Assembly (NCBI RefSeq): GCF_001887355.1
Contig: NZ_MPIN01000015.1
Span: 223,695 to 287,694, forward strand
Direction of reading: 5' to 3'
DNA: 64,000 bases
From: Cystobacter ferrugineus
GTDB lineage: Bacteria; Myxococcota; Myxococcia; Myxococcales; Myxococcaceae
Notes under the pieces: generated by a model
What the model was told of the DNA's origin: nothing
The model's database searches: none
Seen by the model: the letters and a program-made list of their open reading frames with translations, nothing else
Program-made: the position numbers and the translations under genes
Part shown: in pieces, positions 55,160 through 63,526 of the stretch
Layout of the letters: every line of letters begins with the position of its first letter
How positions within the stretch are numbered: the first letter of the stretch is position 1

Positions 55160-56473
55160 ATGTCCCTGACTCCCGAGGTGAGAGCCCAGTTGAAGGCGTT
55201 CTTTCAGAACCTGGAGGACAAGGCCCTCGAACCCACGGACGCGTTCTACGTGCCGTTCCACCAGCAGATGTCTCCACAATCGGATGCCATCAGCGAGATG
55301 GCGACCCGCATCCTCTGGAGCGAGACGGCCAGCGTCCACCTGCTCTCCGGGCAGCGGGGCAGTGGAAAGAGCACGGAGTTGAGACGGCTGCGCAGGCACC
55401 TGCTGAGCGAAGGGTGTGACGTCTTGCTGCTCGACATGCGCGACTACATGAACATGACGAAGCCCGTGGAGATCACGGACTTCCTCGTCTCCATCATGGC
55501 CGCGCTCACGGACACACTGGACTCGATCGACAAGAGCGTGCTGCGGGAGCTGTTCAAGACCCGCATTCTCGACTTCATCACCACGCGGATGAAGCTCGAC
55601 AAGGCGGAGGTGTCGGCGGGTCTTTCCTTCAAGCTGGGCATTGGTGCATCACTCAAGGAGGATCCAAGCTTCAAGGGCCTGCTTCAAAAGCAGTTGCGCC
55701 TGCACATGGCTCAACTGGTGAACGAAGCGCATGCCTTCGCCGCGGACGTCGTGACCGAGATCCGGAAGCGGACAGGAGAGGACAGGAAGGTGGTGCTGTT
55801 GGTGGACTCCGTGGAGCAACTCCGGGCCGAGGGAGGGGAGGACGCCAATGCACTCTACAAGAGCGTGGAGGAACTCTTCTTCGGCCACGCGGATGCATTG
55901 CATCTACCCCTGCTTCACGTCGTCTACACCATCCCGCCCTATCTCGTGCCTCTCGTGCCGAGCCTGGGGCGGGTGCTGGGCGGAGGCACCATCTTCAGCC
56001 TCACCAGCATCAAGGTGCGAGGTCGGGACGGACAGGCACTGCCACAGGGCCTGGGCCTCATGGAGCGGATCATGGACAAGCGCAGCTCGGCTTGGAATGA
56101 GGTCTTCACCCGCGAGCAACTCCATCGCATGGCATTGAGCACGGGAGGGGATCTGCGTGACTTCTTCCGGCTCGCCCAGAGTTGCATCGTCAAGGCCGCC
56201 ATGGGCACCAAGGGGACCTTGCCCCTACAGGAGTCTGTTCTCGATGACGCGGAGAACCACCTGCGTCGAGACATGTTGCCACTGGCCGAGGCGGACAAGG
56301 AGTGGCTCAGGCGCATCACGGAGACCAAGAAGCCAGGGTTGAAGGAGATCCAGCACCTGCCTCAACTGGCTCGATTTCTCGATACCCACCTGGTGCTCAA
56401 CTACCGTAATGGAGAGGACTGGTACGATGTCCATCCCTTGCTGTGGAGCGAACTGAAGAGCGGTAACGCCTGA
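55160..56473 (+). CDS. P-loop ATPase of a two-gene ATPase-TPR module
   Basis: A 437-residue cytoplasmic ATPase. Walker A is GQRGSGKS at 64-71 and Walker B KVVLLVDSVEQL with Asp216. After it come an Arg-containing sensor-like stretch, a winged-helix-like region (LHRMALSTGGDLRDFFRLAQ) and a C-terminal LNYRNGEDWYDVHPLL. The layout is that of AAA/STAND-like ATPases used as switches, related to KAP or AAA_16 types. It has no DNA-binding or nuclease domain. Its TGA overlaps the ATG of the TPR gene (TGATG), so the two products are made in fixed ratio and probably form a complex. Confidence 0.85.
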   Translation: MSLTPEVRAQLKAFFQNLEDKALEPTDAFYVPFHQQMSPQSDAISEMATRILWSETASVHLLSGQRGSGKSTELRRLRRHLLSEGCDVLLLDMRDYMNMTKPVEITDFLVSIMAALTDTLDSIDKSVLRELFKTRILDFITTRMKLDKAEVSAGLSFKLGIGASLKEDPSFKGLLQKQLRLHMAQLVNEAHAFAADVVTEIRKRTGEDRKVVLLVDSVEQLRAEGGEDANALYKSVEELFFGHADALHLPLLHVVYTIPPYLVPLVPSLGRVLGGGTIFSLTSIKVRGRDGQALPQGLGLMERIMDKRSSAWNEVFTREQLHRMALSTGGDLRDFFRLAQSCIVKAAMGTKGTLPLQESVLDDAENHLRRDMLPLAEADKEWLRRITETKKPGLKEIQHLPQLARFLDTHLVLNYRNGEDWYDVHPLLWSELKSGNA

Positions 56474-57597
56474 TGAGCGCCCTCTCCCTGACCGCGAAGG
56501 GCGAGGAAGAGTGGCAAGCACTGCGCTACCACATCGAATGGTCCAAGGGCTTCGTCCTCGTCTTCTTGTTCGTACCCGATGAGAGCATCCAGACCCTTCT
56601 GCGTGAGCGGCTGGAGCGCATCTGCCTGATGCGCACCGCGCCTCTGGAAAAGGTGTCTCCTCGTGACCCCGCCACTCTGATCGAGGACGTCCTGGAGCCC
56701 ATCCGTCAACCCTCCTCCGTGTTGACCGAGGCGCACTCCCCACTGTGGATTGACCTGGCCTCTGGACGGGGTGATGAGTGGGGGCGAGCACGAGACAACT
56801 TGCTGTCCCGCGTCAATGAGCACCGGGAGTGGCTGAGGCGCCTTGAACGGCCGGTGGTATGGGTGCTGCCTTCTGGCTATCGGCCCCGCTTGAGAGAGAT
56901 TGCTCCCGACCTCTGGGCGATCCGTGGCTATAGCCTGGACTTGGGTGAACAGGGTCTCACTGCGGCGGAGAATGAGGCGGTGGCTCCAATGGACCCACCG
57001 GAACCAGAACGGGCAATGGACCTGGGCAGTACCCATTCCGCCGCCAACTCAGTGGATGAAGCCTTGCTGAAGGAATGGGCACGGATTGAACACACACCAT
57101 CCAAAGAACCTGGGGTTTTCTATGCGGGATGGAGAGCAGCAGATGTTGCTTTGCGCTTGGGCCGACTTGAGTTGGCACGAGACATCTCGGCTGATGTGTT
57201 GGCTCGCGCTCGGAACCTGGTCTCGGAAGATCAGGATGCGACGAACTGGTTGAGCACCGCACTGCATCAAGTGGGAGATGTGGCGCAAGCCATGGGCAGG
57301 CTGGAAGAGGCGGAGGAGGCACACCGCGAGAGCCTGGAGTTGAGACGAGGCCTGCGCGAGCGGCTCGGAGACACACCCCAGGTGCTCCGGGACTTGAGCG
57401 TATCTCTGACATTGTTAGCGGATGTGTTGGGAGCGCGGGGAAAGATTGACGACGCGTTGAAAAACTATGACGAGGCACGGCGTCTGCGGCAACGTCTCGC
57501 ATTGGCGCTTCCTCACATTGTCGAGCACGAGTTCGTGGTCAAGGCCCTGGACAAGCTCATCGAGGACTTGCGCCACACGCCCCCGCAGCAGCCATGA
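56473..57597 (+). CDS. TPR-domain partner protein of the ATPase
   Basis: A 374-residue protein. Residues 20-160 (FVLVFLFVPDESIQTLLRERL, PLWIDLASG, WVLPSGYRPRLREIAPDLWAIR) match a conserved N-terminal region that precedes TPR arrays in many cyanobacterial and myxobacterial proteins. Residues ~205-365 hold tetratricopeptide repeats (WRAADVALRLGRLELARDI, LHQVGDVAQAMGRLEEAEEAHRESLELRR, DVLGARGKIDDALKNYDEARRLRQ). There is no catalytic motif. It would serve as the recognition or effector arm for the upstream ATPase. Function in defence or signalling is inferred from architecture only. Confidence 0.82.
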   Translation: MSALSLTAKGEEEWQALRYHIEWSKGFVLVFLFVPDESIQTLLRERLERICLMRTAPLEKVSPRDPATLIEDVLEPIRQPSSVLTEAHSPLWIDLASGRGDEWGRARDNLLSRVNEHREWLRRLERPVVWVLPSGYRPRLREIAPDLWAIRGYSLDLGEQGLTAAENEAVAPMDPPEPERAMDLGSTHSAANSVDEALLKEWARIEHTPSKEPGVFYAGWRAADVALRLGRLELARDISADVLARARNLVSEDQDATNWLSTALHQVGDVAQAMGRLEEAEEAHRESLELRRGLRERLGDTPQVLRDLSVSLTLLADVLGARGKIDDALKNYDEARRLRQRLALALPHIVEHEFVVKALDKLIEDLRHTPPQQP

Positions 57598-57817
57598 TCG
57601 TCAGCGCCATCTACACGTGAAGAGCTCGAAGCCCTGATTGGTGGGCAGGACCTCGACCCCGCCTGCTGAGGCGTTTCCCCGCGCCGGGGCAGGCCTCGGA
57701 GGCTGCGGGGGCAGTCTCTGGTGCTCCAAAGTACGAAGAGGTAGGTGATTTTTCCGGGACTTCCCTATTACTATGTGACCGTAATATTCTTCCGACATGG
57801 CCCAAGGAGACCCGACG

Positions 57818-58435
57818 ATGCGCCTGTACCGGATGAAGACCTGGGTAGGTTCTTTGCTCGTCGGGCTGCTGGGGGTGGCTTGTGGCGGCGCGCCGGAGAT
57901 GCCACCGGGGCCTTCCCCGCTGCCGGTGGCGGCCCGGGAATCCAAGCTGTGCGCCGAGCAGAGCGTCACCATGCTGACGCTGACGGGTAGCAGCACCCAT
58001 CAGGGCGAGCTGGCCGGGAGTGGAAGCTGGGCGGTCTCGGGCGCGGCCAACGCGGTCCGGCTGGAGTACTACGTCGACGACGTCCTGTATGCCGTCGAGG
58101 AGCAGTCCGGGAAGTCCGGCACCTGGTACTTCAGCCGCACCGGTGTCTCCTGCGGAGTCCTGCACCCCATCCAGGTAAAGGCCTGGCCGATGATCATCGA
58201 CGGCGATGGGGTGCGCACCACCTGCACGTCCGGCTCGAGGACGATGTCCAAGCCAGACGTGGGGGAGGAGTGCGCGGGGAACCTTCCGTGCGAGAGCTGC
58301 CATGTCAGTGGAGCCAACAGGGGACGCTCCGCGCGGGCGCTCGCCGACCACTGCCCTCGCGGTGCCCTGGACGAGCAGAACATGATGAAGCTGCTTGAGC
58401 GCGCGAAGAGCGGGGAAGGGACCGCGCGGAGATAG
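57818..58435 (+). CDS. Cys-rich lipoprotein with a CxxCH motif
   Basis: A 205-residue lipoprotein. AGGAGA seven bases before ATG 57818 sets the start, and the lipobox is LGVAC. A beta-rich middle (SGSWAVSGAANAVRLEYYVDDVLYAVE) is followed by CAGNLPCESCHVSG, where CESCH fits the haem c-attachment motif. Only one is present, so haem binding is tentative. The 220 bp upstream are AT-richer (TATTACTATG, TAATAT near 57766-57787) and probably contain its promoter. Not otherwise recognised. Confidence 0.72.
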   Translation: MRLYRMKTWVGSLLVGLLGVACGGAPEMPPGPSPLPVAARESKLCAEQSVTMLTLTGSSTHQGELAGSGSWAVSGAANAVRLEYYVDDVLYAVEEQSGKSGTWYFSRTGVSCGVLHPIQVKAWPMIIDGDGVRTTCTSGSRTMSKPDVGEECAGNLPCESCHVSGANRGRSARALADHCPRGALDEQNMMKLLERAKSGEGTARR

Positions 58436-58485
58436 GCAACAGAGCCCTGTCCAGCGCTCGCCCTGGTCCACGAGGGTCAACGCTG

Positions 58486-58544
58486 TTTGTGCCGAGTTTG
58501 TGGTGACCCTTCACAGTGGAGGGTTCCCACAAACTCGGCACAAA
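58486..58544. repeat. Long near-perfect inverted repeat with nested stem
   Basis: Arms 58486-58503 and 58527-58544 are an 18-bp perfect inverted repeat built on TTTGTGCCGAGTTTGTG. Inside, after a 2-base internal mismatch, ACCCT (58506-58510) pairs with AGGGT (58520-58524). It lies between two plus-strand genes, 50 bp after a stop. No T-tract follows. It could terminate, bind a protein, or be an intergenic repeat element. Confidence 0.8.
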
Positions 58545-58680
58545 CTCGAAGGGCCAGGCAGCGAGGTGCAAGGACGAGAATTGGTCTTCAACGAAGGACC
58601 CGGCCGGCACCTGAACGCTCCCCGGTATACCGAGCCATCCGGGGGCTCTATCCTGCGTCCTTCTCCCGGAGTTCCCCCTG

Positions 58681-60000
58681 ATGACGGTCCCCTCCCTGAT
58701 CCGTCGCGGTGTATCGCTCGCCCTGCTCACGCCCTGGGCCGTTCCCGCCCTGGCGCACAATGGCTACCCCGACACCACCAGCGTCACCCTGCGCCAGGGC
58801 TACCCCGAGGAGATGCTCCTGGGCGCCACCTTCGGCGCCGTCATCACCCACAACGGCGGCGCGAGCTGGCACTGGATCTGCCCCCAGGCGCTCGGCATCG
58901 GCGGCTGGAGCCCCGAGAGCTACCTCTGGCAGGCCGACGGCACCCTGATGGCCGCCACCGGCGCCGCCCTCATCCGCTCGCGGGACGGGGGTTGTACCTG
59001 GGCACCCCATCCGTTCTTCACCCCTCCGGACAGACCCCAGGCCGCCCTGTGGCCCAAGAGCCTCGCGTCGCTCCCCTCCCAACCCTCGCGACTGTGGGTG
59101 TCCACGGGACGCCCCGGTCAGAACAACGCCCTCTACCGCAGCGATGATGGCGGAGAAACCTTCACCCCCACCTCGCTCCAGAGCACCACCGAGGTCTTCC
59201 CCAGCGTGATGGTGGCCCCCTCGGACCCGCGGCGCCTCTACGTCTCCGCCAGCACGCCCACCGGCCCCCGCCTGTACCGCAGCGATGACGAGGGACTCTC
59301 CTGGCGCTCCTTCCCCTCGCCCTTCCCCGAGAACCTGGCGGACGCGAAGCCCTACGATCTGTTCGTCCTGCGCGTGTCCGACCACGACCCGGACCGGCTC
59401 TGGGCTCGCATCAGCGCGGGGTTCTGGACCTACGTGCTGGAGAGCCGGGATGGCGGTCAGCGCTTCCGGTCCATCGTCCACCCGGCCGGGCAGGCCGAGG
59501 ACGGAATCGACGAGGCGCTCATGGGCGTGGAGGTCTCGGAAGATGGCGACACGCTCTGGGCCGCCACGCCCACGCGCCTCTTCCGTGTGCGCTCGGGAGA
59601 GACGTTCGCCACGCTGCTGTCGCTGCCCACGGGCAATGCCTGCGTGGAGCGGGAGAACGGCGTGCTCTTCGTCTGCGGCGCCTCGCGTCTGCACGACTGG
59701 GCCCTGGCCACCACCCCCGACGAGGGCCTCACGTACACGCCCCTGCTCGACCTCCCCGACATGCAGCCCTCGGCGTGTCCCGTGGGCACTCCGGCGCGGG
59801 ATGTCTGCCAGCCCCTCTGGCCCCAGTTCGCCGCCCTCGTCGAGGCCGATCCCCTGCTCACCTCCGGCGGAGACGCCGGCACGCCGCCGCCCTACGAACC
59901 CCCGCCCCCGCCGCGCAAGGGATGCTCCGCCACGGAGGGACTGTTGCCCGCCGCCGTGCTGCTCGCCCTGCCCCTGCTGCGCCGCTCCCGGCGGCCCTGA
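58681..60000 (+). CDS. BNR/sialidase-repeat surface protein with MYXO-CTERM-like tail
   Basis: A 439-residue protein with a Sec signal peptide (cleavage after PALA). BNR-type repeats with the Asp-box pattern S-x-D-x-G-x-(T/S)-W occur at several places (THNGGASWHW, SRDGGCTWAP, SDDGGETFTP, SDDEGLSWRSF, SRDGGQRFRS), giving a propeller. The C-terminus has a Pro-rich linker, then GCSATEG, a hydrophobic helix and an RRSRRP tail, matching the MYXO-CTERM sorting signal in layout. It is probably processed and displayed on the cell surface. No sialidase catalytic residues are visible. Confidence 0.85.
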   Translation: MTVPSLIRRGVSLALLTPWAVPALAHNGYPDTTSVTLRQGYPEEMLLGATFGAVITHNGGASWHWICPQALGIGGWSPESYLWQADGTLMAATGAALIRSRDGGCTWAPHPFFTPPDRPQAALWPKSLASLPSQPSRLWVSTGRPGQNNALYRSDDGGETFTPTSLQSTTEVFPSVMVAPSDPRRLYVSASTPTGPRLYRSDDEGLSWRSFPSPFPENLADAKPYDLFVLRVSDHDPDRLWARISAGFWTYVLESRDGGQRFRSIVHPAGQAEDGIDEALMGVEVSEDGDTLWAATPTRLFRVRSGETFATLLSLPTGNACVERENGVLFVCGASRLHDWALATTPDEGLTYTPLLDLPDMQPSACPVGTPARDVCQPLWPQFAALVEADPLLTSGGDAGTPPPYEPPPPPRKGCSATEGLLPAAVLLALPLLRRSRRP

Positions 60001-60021
60001 CATGGAGCGGACCGGGAGCAC

Positions 60022-60645
60022 TCACTTCTGGGGCTCGTACATCGTCATCAACTCGACGAGCCCCTGGCTCCCGTGCTGCTCACCGAGCCCCACGAAGCGC
60101 ATGATCCCGTCGTAGTCCCGCGCGTTGCGGTTCTGGCCCAGCTTGAACTTGCCCTCCAGGCGGGTGATGGCGATCTCGAACGCGACGATGCCCGCGAGCA
60201 GCCGGCTCACGACCGCCTCGGCTTCGTCCGGACTCCAGGGCTGCTCCCTGCCCGCCTCGTACTTGCTGGCCAGTTGCCGCAGGGAGTGCAGGACCGTCCC
60301 GGGCTCCTCGACGAGGGAGGGCGTGCCGTACGCATGCACGACCGCGTAGTTCCAGGTGGGCACGGAGGGCGCCGAGTAGCAGGAGGGCGAGACATAGGCG
60401 TGCGGCCCCTGGAAGATGGCGAGCACCTCGCGCGAGTCCGCGAAGGAGCGCCACTGAGGATTGGCCCGCGCCACATGGCCCTTCAGCAACAACCGGCCCC
60501 CGGCCTCCCGCTCGACGAGCAGGGGCAGGTGCGTGGCGAAGGGCACGCCCTGATCGGAGGTCACCAGCGTCGCGAAGCCGTACTGGTCCATCAACGCGAG
60601 CAGCCTCGACTCGTCCTGCTCGTGGAAGTGGCGCGGGATGTACAT
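60022..60645 (-). CDS. PaiB-like FMN-binding protein
   Basis: A 207-residue protein of the FMN_bind_2/PaiB family: MYIPRHFHEQDESRLLALMDQYGFATLVTSDQG, ATHLPLL, HVARANPQW, VLAIFQGPHAYVSPSCY and PTWNYAVVHAYG. The C-terminal KFKLGQNRNARDYDGIM is typical too. PaiB proteins act as transcriptional repressors of protease and sporulation genes in Bacillus and have a split-barrel flavin fold. AGGAGGACTG precedes the ATG. It is convergent with the BNR gene and divergent from the next lipoprotein. Confidence 0.93.
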   Translation of the reverse strand: MYIPRHFHEQDESRLLALMDQYGFATLVTSDQGVPFATHLPLLVEREAGGRLLLKGHVARANPQWRSFADSREVLAIFQGPHAYVSPSCYSAPSVPTWNYAVVHAYGTPSLVEEPGTVLHSLRQLASKYEAGREQPWSPDEAEAVVSRLLAGIVAFEIAITRLEGKFKLGQNRNARDYDGIMRFVGLGEQHGSQGLVELMTMYEPQK

Positions 60646-60786
60646 TTCAGTCCTCCTCGGGTTTTCCGTCCCGACCAGCCTTGCTCATGCGAGGCATCTC
60701 GTTGAAGCACGCTCGCGGCCTCTTTATCTCGTCCGGCCAGGACATCCGCTCGAAGCGAGCCTCCCCACCGAATAACCTCCGACCCC

Positions 60787-61404
60787 ATGAACATGAAAGC
60801 CCCGAGCCTCGCCGCCCTCGCCACCACCCTCGCCCTGGCCGCTTCGGCCTGCGGGGAGCCGCCCACCGAAAACGAGCCCACGTGCGCCGAGCCCATCTAT
60901 GCCGGCAAGGCCACGGACGAGGCCTGGCACTCGCTGGTGGACGCGCGCGACAAGCCGCTGGACACCTCGGGCGCCGTGCTCCTGTCCTCGCCCACCGAGG
61001 GCCAGGAGTACGCGGTGGGCTCGCCGCCGCCCACCTGGGAGTGGAGCCTGCCCGTGACCTCGCTTCCGCGTGGGCTGCCGGCCAAGCCCCGCGCGACGTC
61101 CCGCTCCTTCACCACCTGGCTGGGGGAGTTGATCCTGCCCTCGGCGCGCGCCCACCTGCCGCCCTACACGGGAGAGATCTACTGGGTGGAGGTGTTCGCG
61201 CCGGGGAGCACGTGCCCCGTGGCGCAGGTGCTCACCTCGGAGTTGAAGTGGCAGCCGGATGCCGACACCTGGACGGCGCTCGGCCAGCGCGCGGACCAGT
61301 CGCTCACCGTACAGGTGACGCGCGCCTACCTCCTGCAGAACCGCATCACCGAGGGTCCCTATCGCCTGGATCCGCCGCGCACCATCCGCTGGAGCGCTCC
61401 TTGA
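60787..61404 (+). CDS. Lipoprotein of unknown function
   Basis: A 205-residue lipoprotein with lipobox AASAC. The mature domain has Trp-rich motifs (TDEAWHSLVDA, PPTWEWSLP, GEIYWVEVF, TVQVTRAYLLQN) characteristic of a myxobacterial secreted family of unknown role. Its TGA overlaps ATG 61404 of a short leader frame that runs into the toxin gene, so it may be transcribed with the toxin unit. The stop is 130 bp from the toxin start. Confidence 0.8.
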   Translation: MNMKAPSLAALATTLALAASACGEPPTENEPTCAEPIYAGKATDEAWHSLVDARDKPLDTSGAVLLSSPTEGQEYAVGSPPPTWEWSLPVTSLPRGLPAKPRATSRSFTTWLGELILPSARAHLPPYTGEIYWVEVFAPGSTCPVAQVLTSELKWQPDADTWTALGQRADQSLTVQVTRAYLLQNRITEGPYRLDPPRTIRWSAP

Positions 61405-61533
61405 TGCGGTGGCCGAGCGCACCGCTCGTCGCGCTCACGCTCGGCACCTGTAGGGGAGGGGTGGAGGCCACCCTCCATGTGGCTGGGCCGATTCTGGCCC
61501 GCCCCCTCTCCAACGGATGGATGATCACCCTTC
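61404..61533 (+). other. Leader segment with signal-peptide-like frame upstream of AHH toxin
   Basis: An ATG at 61404 begins a frame MRWPSAPLVALTLGTC, which looks like a lipoprotein signal with LGTC lipobox. The frame continues out of phase over the toxin start to 61784. The matching frame before the second toxin copy begins at 63421 (lipobox LGAC). Both share ARPxxxGxMI-xHALTRHP. I regard it as a leader or a gene remnant coupled to the toxin. Confidence 0.4.
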
Positions 61534-62007
61534 ATGCGCTCACACGTCATCCATGCCCTCTGCATGTTGCTGGTGCCGCTCGCTGTCCAGGCGGCTCCAG
61601 CCCAAGTCGAATCGCGGCTCTCGATACTGAAGCCCGTGACGGTGAGCGAGTACCGAGGTGCTCCGGCGCATGGGCTGAAACTCACCTTCGAGAAGCTCGG
61701 GCCGAACCCCGCCCTGGCGCTGTTCTCCTTGAAGGACGCGCGGCAAGTGCTCGCGGCGATGGAGCGAACCGGGTCATTGTCTGAAGCCCCGTCCTCCAGC
61801 CTGGAAGGGCAGGTACGCGAGGAGTTCGAGGCGATGTATGGGCCGCCGCCGGTCTCTCCACCGTCGTCACTGGAGAGTGCCAGGTGGTTCCAGGCCCTGA
61901 AGCTCTCACCGCGCTACATGGGGAATGGGGCGCGAGAGGCGGCCGTGGAGATGTTCAAGTCTCCGGCCATGCTGCTCTCCGTGGGCATGTCGATGATGCT
62001 CTACCTG
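61532..62007 (+). repeat. Direct repeat copy 1 (toxin N-terminal region)
   Basis: The 476 bases from 61532 are identical, by reading, to those from 63525 to the window end (offset 1993 bp). They cover the first ~158 codons of the AHH toxin. Upstream of them only scattered similarity remains (ATGATCA shared). The repeat probably continues beyond 64000, so its true length is unknown. Confidence 0.95.
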
Positions 62008-62823
62008 ATGGCGTGGGCCGCGCCGGAACCCGTGTTCTCCAAGGCCTTCGCGACGGCGGTGACGCTGGGGCTGTTGATGACCTACTCGGCGACGGAACTC
62101 CACAACGTGGGCATGGCGTGCCTGACCCTCTACCGGGAAGCGGAAGCGGCGAGGACGAGGGAACAGTTGGAGGCGGTGGCCGAGCGATTCGGCAAGGCGA
62201 TGGGGGGCGTGGGGCTGCGAGTGCTGGTGACGGTGGCGGGGACGCAGCTCGCCAGGGGACTACCGGAGGTCCCCGGAGGCGGCTTGTGGGCACGGTTATC
62301 ACCTCCGCGCTTCGCCTTCGCGGGAGGGAGCGCACGGGGAGGATTGTCGGTGGGAGCGGGAGCCCGCGCACAAGTGAGCGTGGCGGACGGAACGGTGGTG
62401 CTCATGGGCGTGTCGGCGAACACGACCGCTTCCGCGGTGGCTTCGGCGGTGTCCTCGGCTCGGACTTCGGGGGACTGTGCCCGGTCGAAGGCCGACGACA
62501 ACCATGCGCACCATCTGTGCACGAACAAGAACAACAAGTCCGAGAATACAGGGGGGCCCTGGACGCCACGCTTCGAGGAACTCTTCGCACGAGCGAGGAT
62601 GAGCCTCGATGATCCGGCGAACATCGTCTACCTGCGCGGCCACCAAGGGCCCCATCCCGAGGAGTACCACCGCGAGATCTTCAATCGACTGGAGGAGGCT
62701 TTACGTACCTGTAGGTCTCGAGCCGCGTGCCGAGCCAAGCTCTTGGAAGAACTCGATAGGAGTGCAGGGGACGTGTGTACGCCAGGTTCCAAACTCAACA
62801 AGCTCGTCACGAGGAGTCCATGA
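61534..62823 (+). CDS. AHH-domain nuclease toxin, exported
   Basis: A 429-residue toxin homologous to the one at 5930 in its last ~250 residues. It has a Sec-type signal peptide (MRSHVIHALCMLLVPLAVQAAPA) and no lipobox in frame; an in-frame TGA just upstream prevents extension. A hydrophobic pair lies near 145-190. The AHH nuclease module has HH at 326-327, GGPWTP near 337, and GHQGPHPEEYH at 369-379. The C-terminus keeps GSKLNKLVTR, as the first toxin does. Its stop overlaps the immunity ATG (ATGA). The N-terminal part is duplicated exactly at 63527. Confidence 0.85.
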   Translation: MRSHVIHALCMLLVPLAVQAAPAQVESRLSILKPVTVSEYRGAPAHGLKLTFEKLGPNPALALFSLKDARQVLAAMERTGSLSEAPSSSLEGQVREEFEAMYGPPPVSPPSSLESARWFQALKLSPRYMGNGAREAAVEMFKSPAMLLSVGMSMMLYLMAWAAPEPVFSKAFATAVTLGLLMTYSATELHNVGMACLTLYREAEAARTREQLEAVAERFGKAMGGVGLRVLVTVAGTQLARGLPEVPGGGLWARLSPPRFAFAGGSARGGLSVGAGARAQVSVADGTVVLMGVSANTTASAVASAVSSARTSGDCARSKADDNHAHHLCTNKNNKSENTGGPWTPRFEELFARARMSLDDPANIVYLRGHQGPHPEEYHREIFNRLEEALRTCRSRAACRAKLLEELDRSAGDVCTPGSKLNKLVTRSP

Positions 62824-63404
62824 CAAAGCAGGTGAAGTACTACGACTTATACGATGACGTGTACATCCCAGGGAGATGGCATTTGCGAATGCCTCTGGAT
62901 GATGAGGAGGGTCTGGAAGAACTGTTCGACGTCGGGCGATTCAAGGAGGGACGACTCTTGGACATCCAGAAGCCCATCCGCATCTCCATGAATCCCGCGG
63001 GCATTCCTCTCGAGTTCTCTCATGCCCTGGGGGTGCCCATCGTGCACCGCCGGGTGGTCTCACTCTTCGAGCGTCTGGGTCTTCAGGAGGAAGTGCAGTT
63101 CATCCCCGTCGAGGTGGAAGGCCAGACGGAGCCCTGGTTCATCCTCAACGCCTTGCAAGTCATCCGATGCATCGACGACGCCCGGTGCGAGGAGGTCCTC
63201 CACTGGCTCCCGGAGGACAACCGCCCGGACAAGGAGGCGGGCGAGTACCGCAACGTCTCGGGGCTGAAGATAGACCCGGAGAAGCTCGGCGAGGCCCACG
63301 TCTTCCGTCCCTGGGGCTGGAAGGTCATCCTCATCGTCTCCGAGCACGTCAAGCTCGCCCTGGAGGAAGAGGGCATCACCGGCACGAAGTTCATCGAGGT
63401 CTGA
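62820..63404 (+). CDS. Imm11-family immunity protein
   Basis: A 194-residue cytoplasmic protein with GAGGAG before its ATG, which overlaps the toxin stop. It aligns over its whole length with the first half of the immunity protein at 7369: YDLYDDVYIPGRWHLRMPLDD, IPVEVEGQTEPWFILNALQVIRCIDD, GLKIDPEKLGEAHVFRPWGWKVILIVSE. It ends (TGTKFIEV) exactly where the SUFU domain begins in the other. It should neutralise the adjacent AHH nuclease by direct binding. Confidence 0.88.
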   Translation: MTKQVKYYDLYDDVYIPGRWHLRMPLDDEEGLEELFDVGRFKEGRLLDIQKPIRISMNPAGIPLEFSHALGVPIVHRRVVSLFERLGLQEEVQFIPVEVEGQTEPWFILNALQVIRCIDDARCEEVLHWLPEDNRPDKEAGEYRNVSGLKIDPEKLGEAHVFRPWGWKVILIVSEHVKLALEEEGITGTKFIEV

Positions 63405-63420
63405 ATCACCTGGAAGCACC

Positions 63421-63526
63421 ATGAACCTGACGCTCCCACGCCTCGCCGTCCTCGCCACGCTCGCGCTCGGCGCCTGCATCGACACGAGATGGCTTGCACG
63501 CCCTATCGGAGGAATGATCATTCGTC
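63421..63526 (+). other. Leader segment with lipoprotein-signal frame before second toxin copy
   Basis: ATG 63421 starts MNLTLPRLAVLATLALGAC, a complete lipoprotein signal peptide with LGAC lipobox. The frame continues past the toxin start, out of phase, to 63777. It corresponds to the leader at 61404 in position and in the motif ARPIGGMI. A frameshift between it and the toxin would give a lipoprotein toxin. As written it is a short truncated or overlapping gene. Confidence 0.45.
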
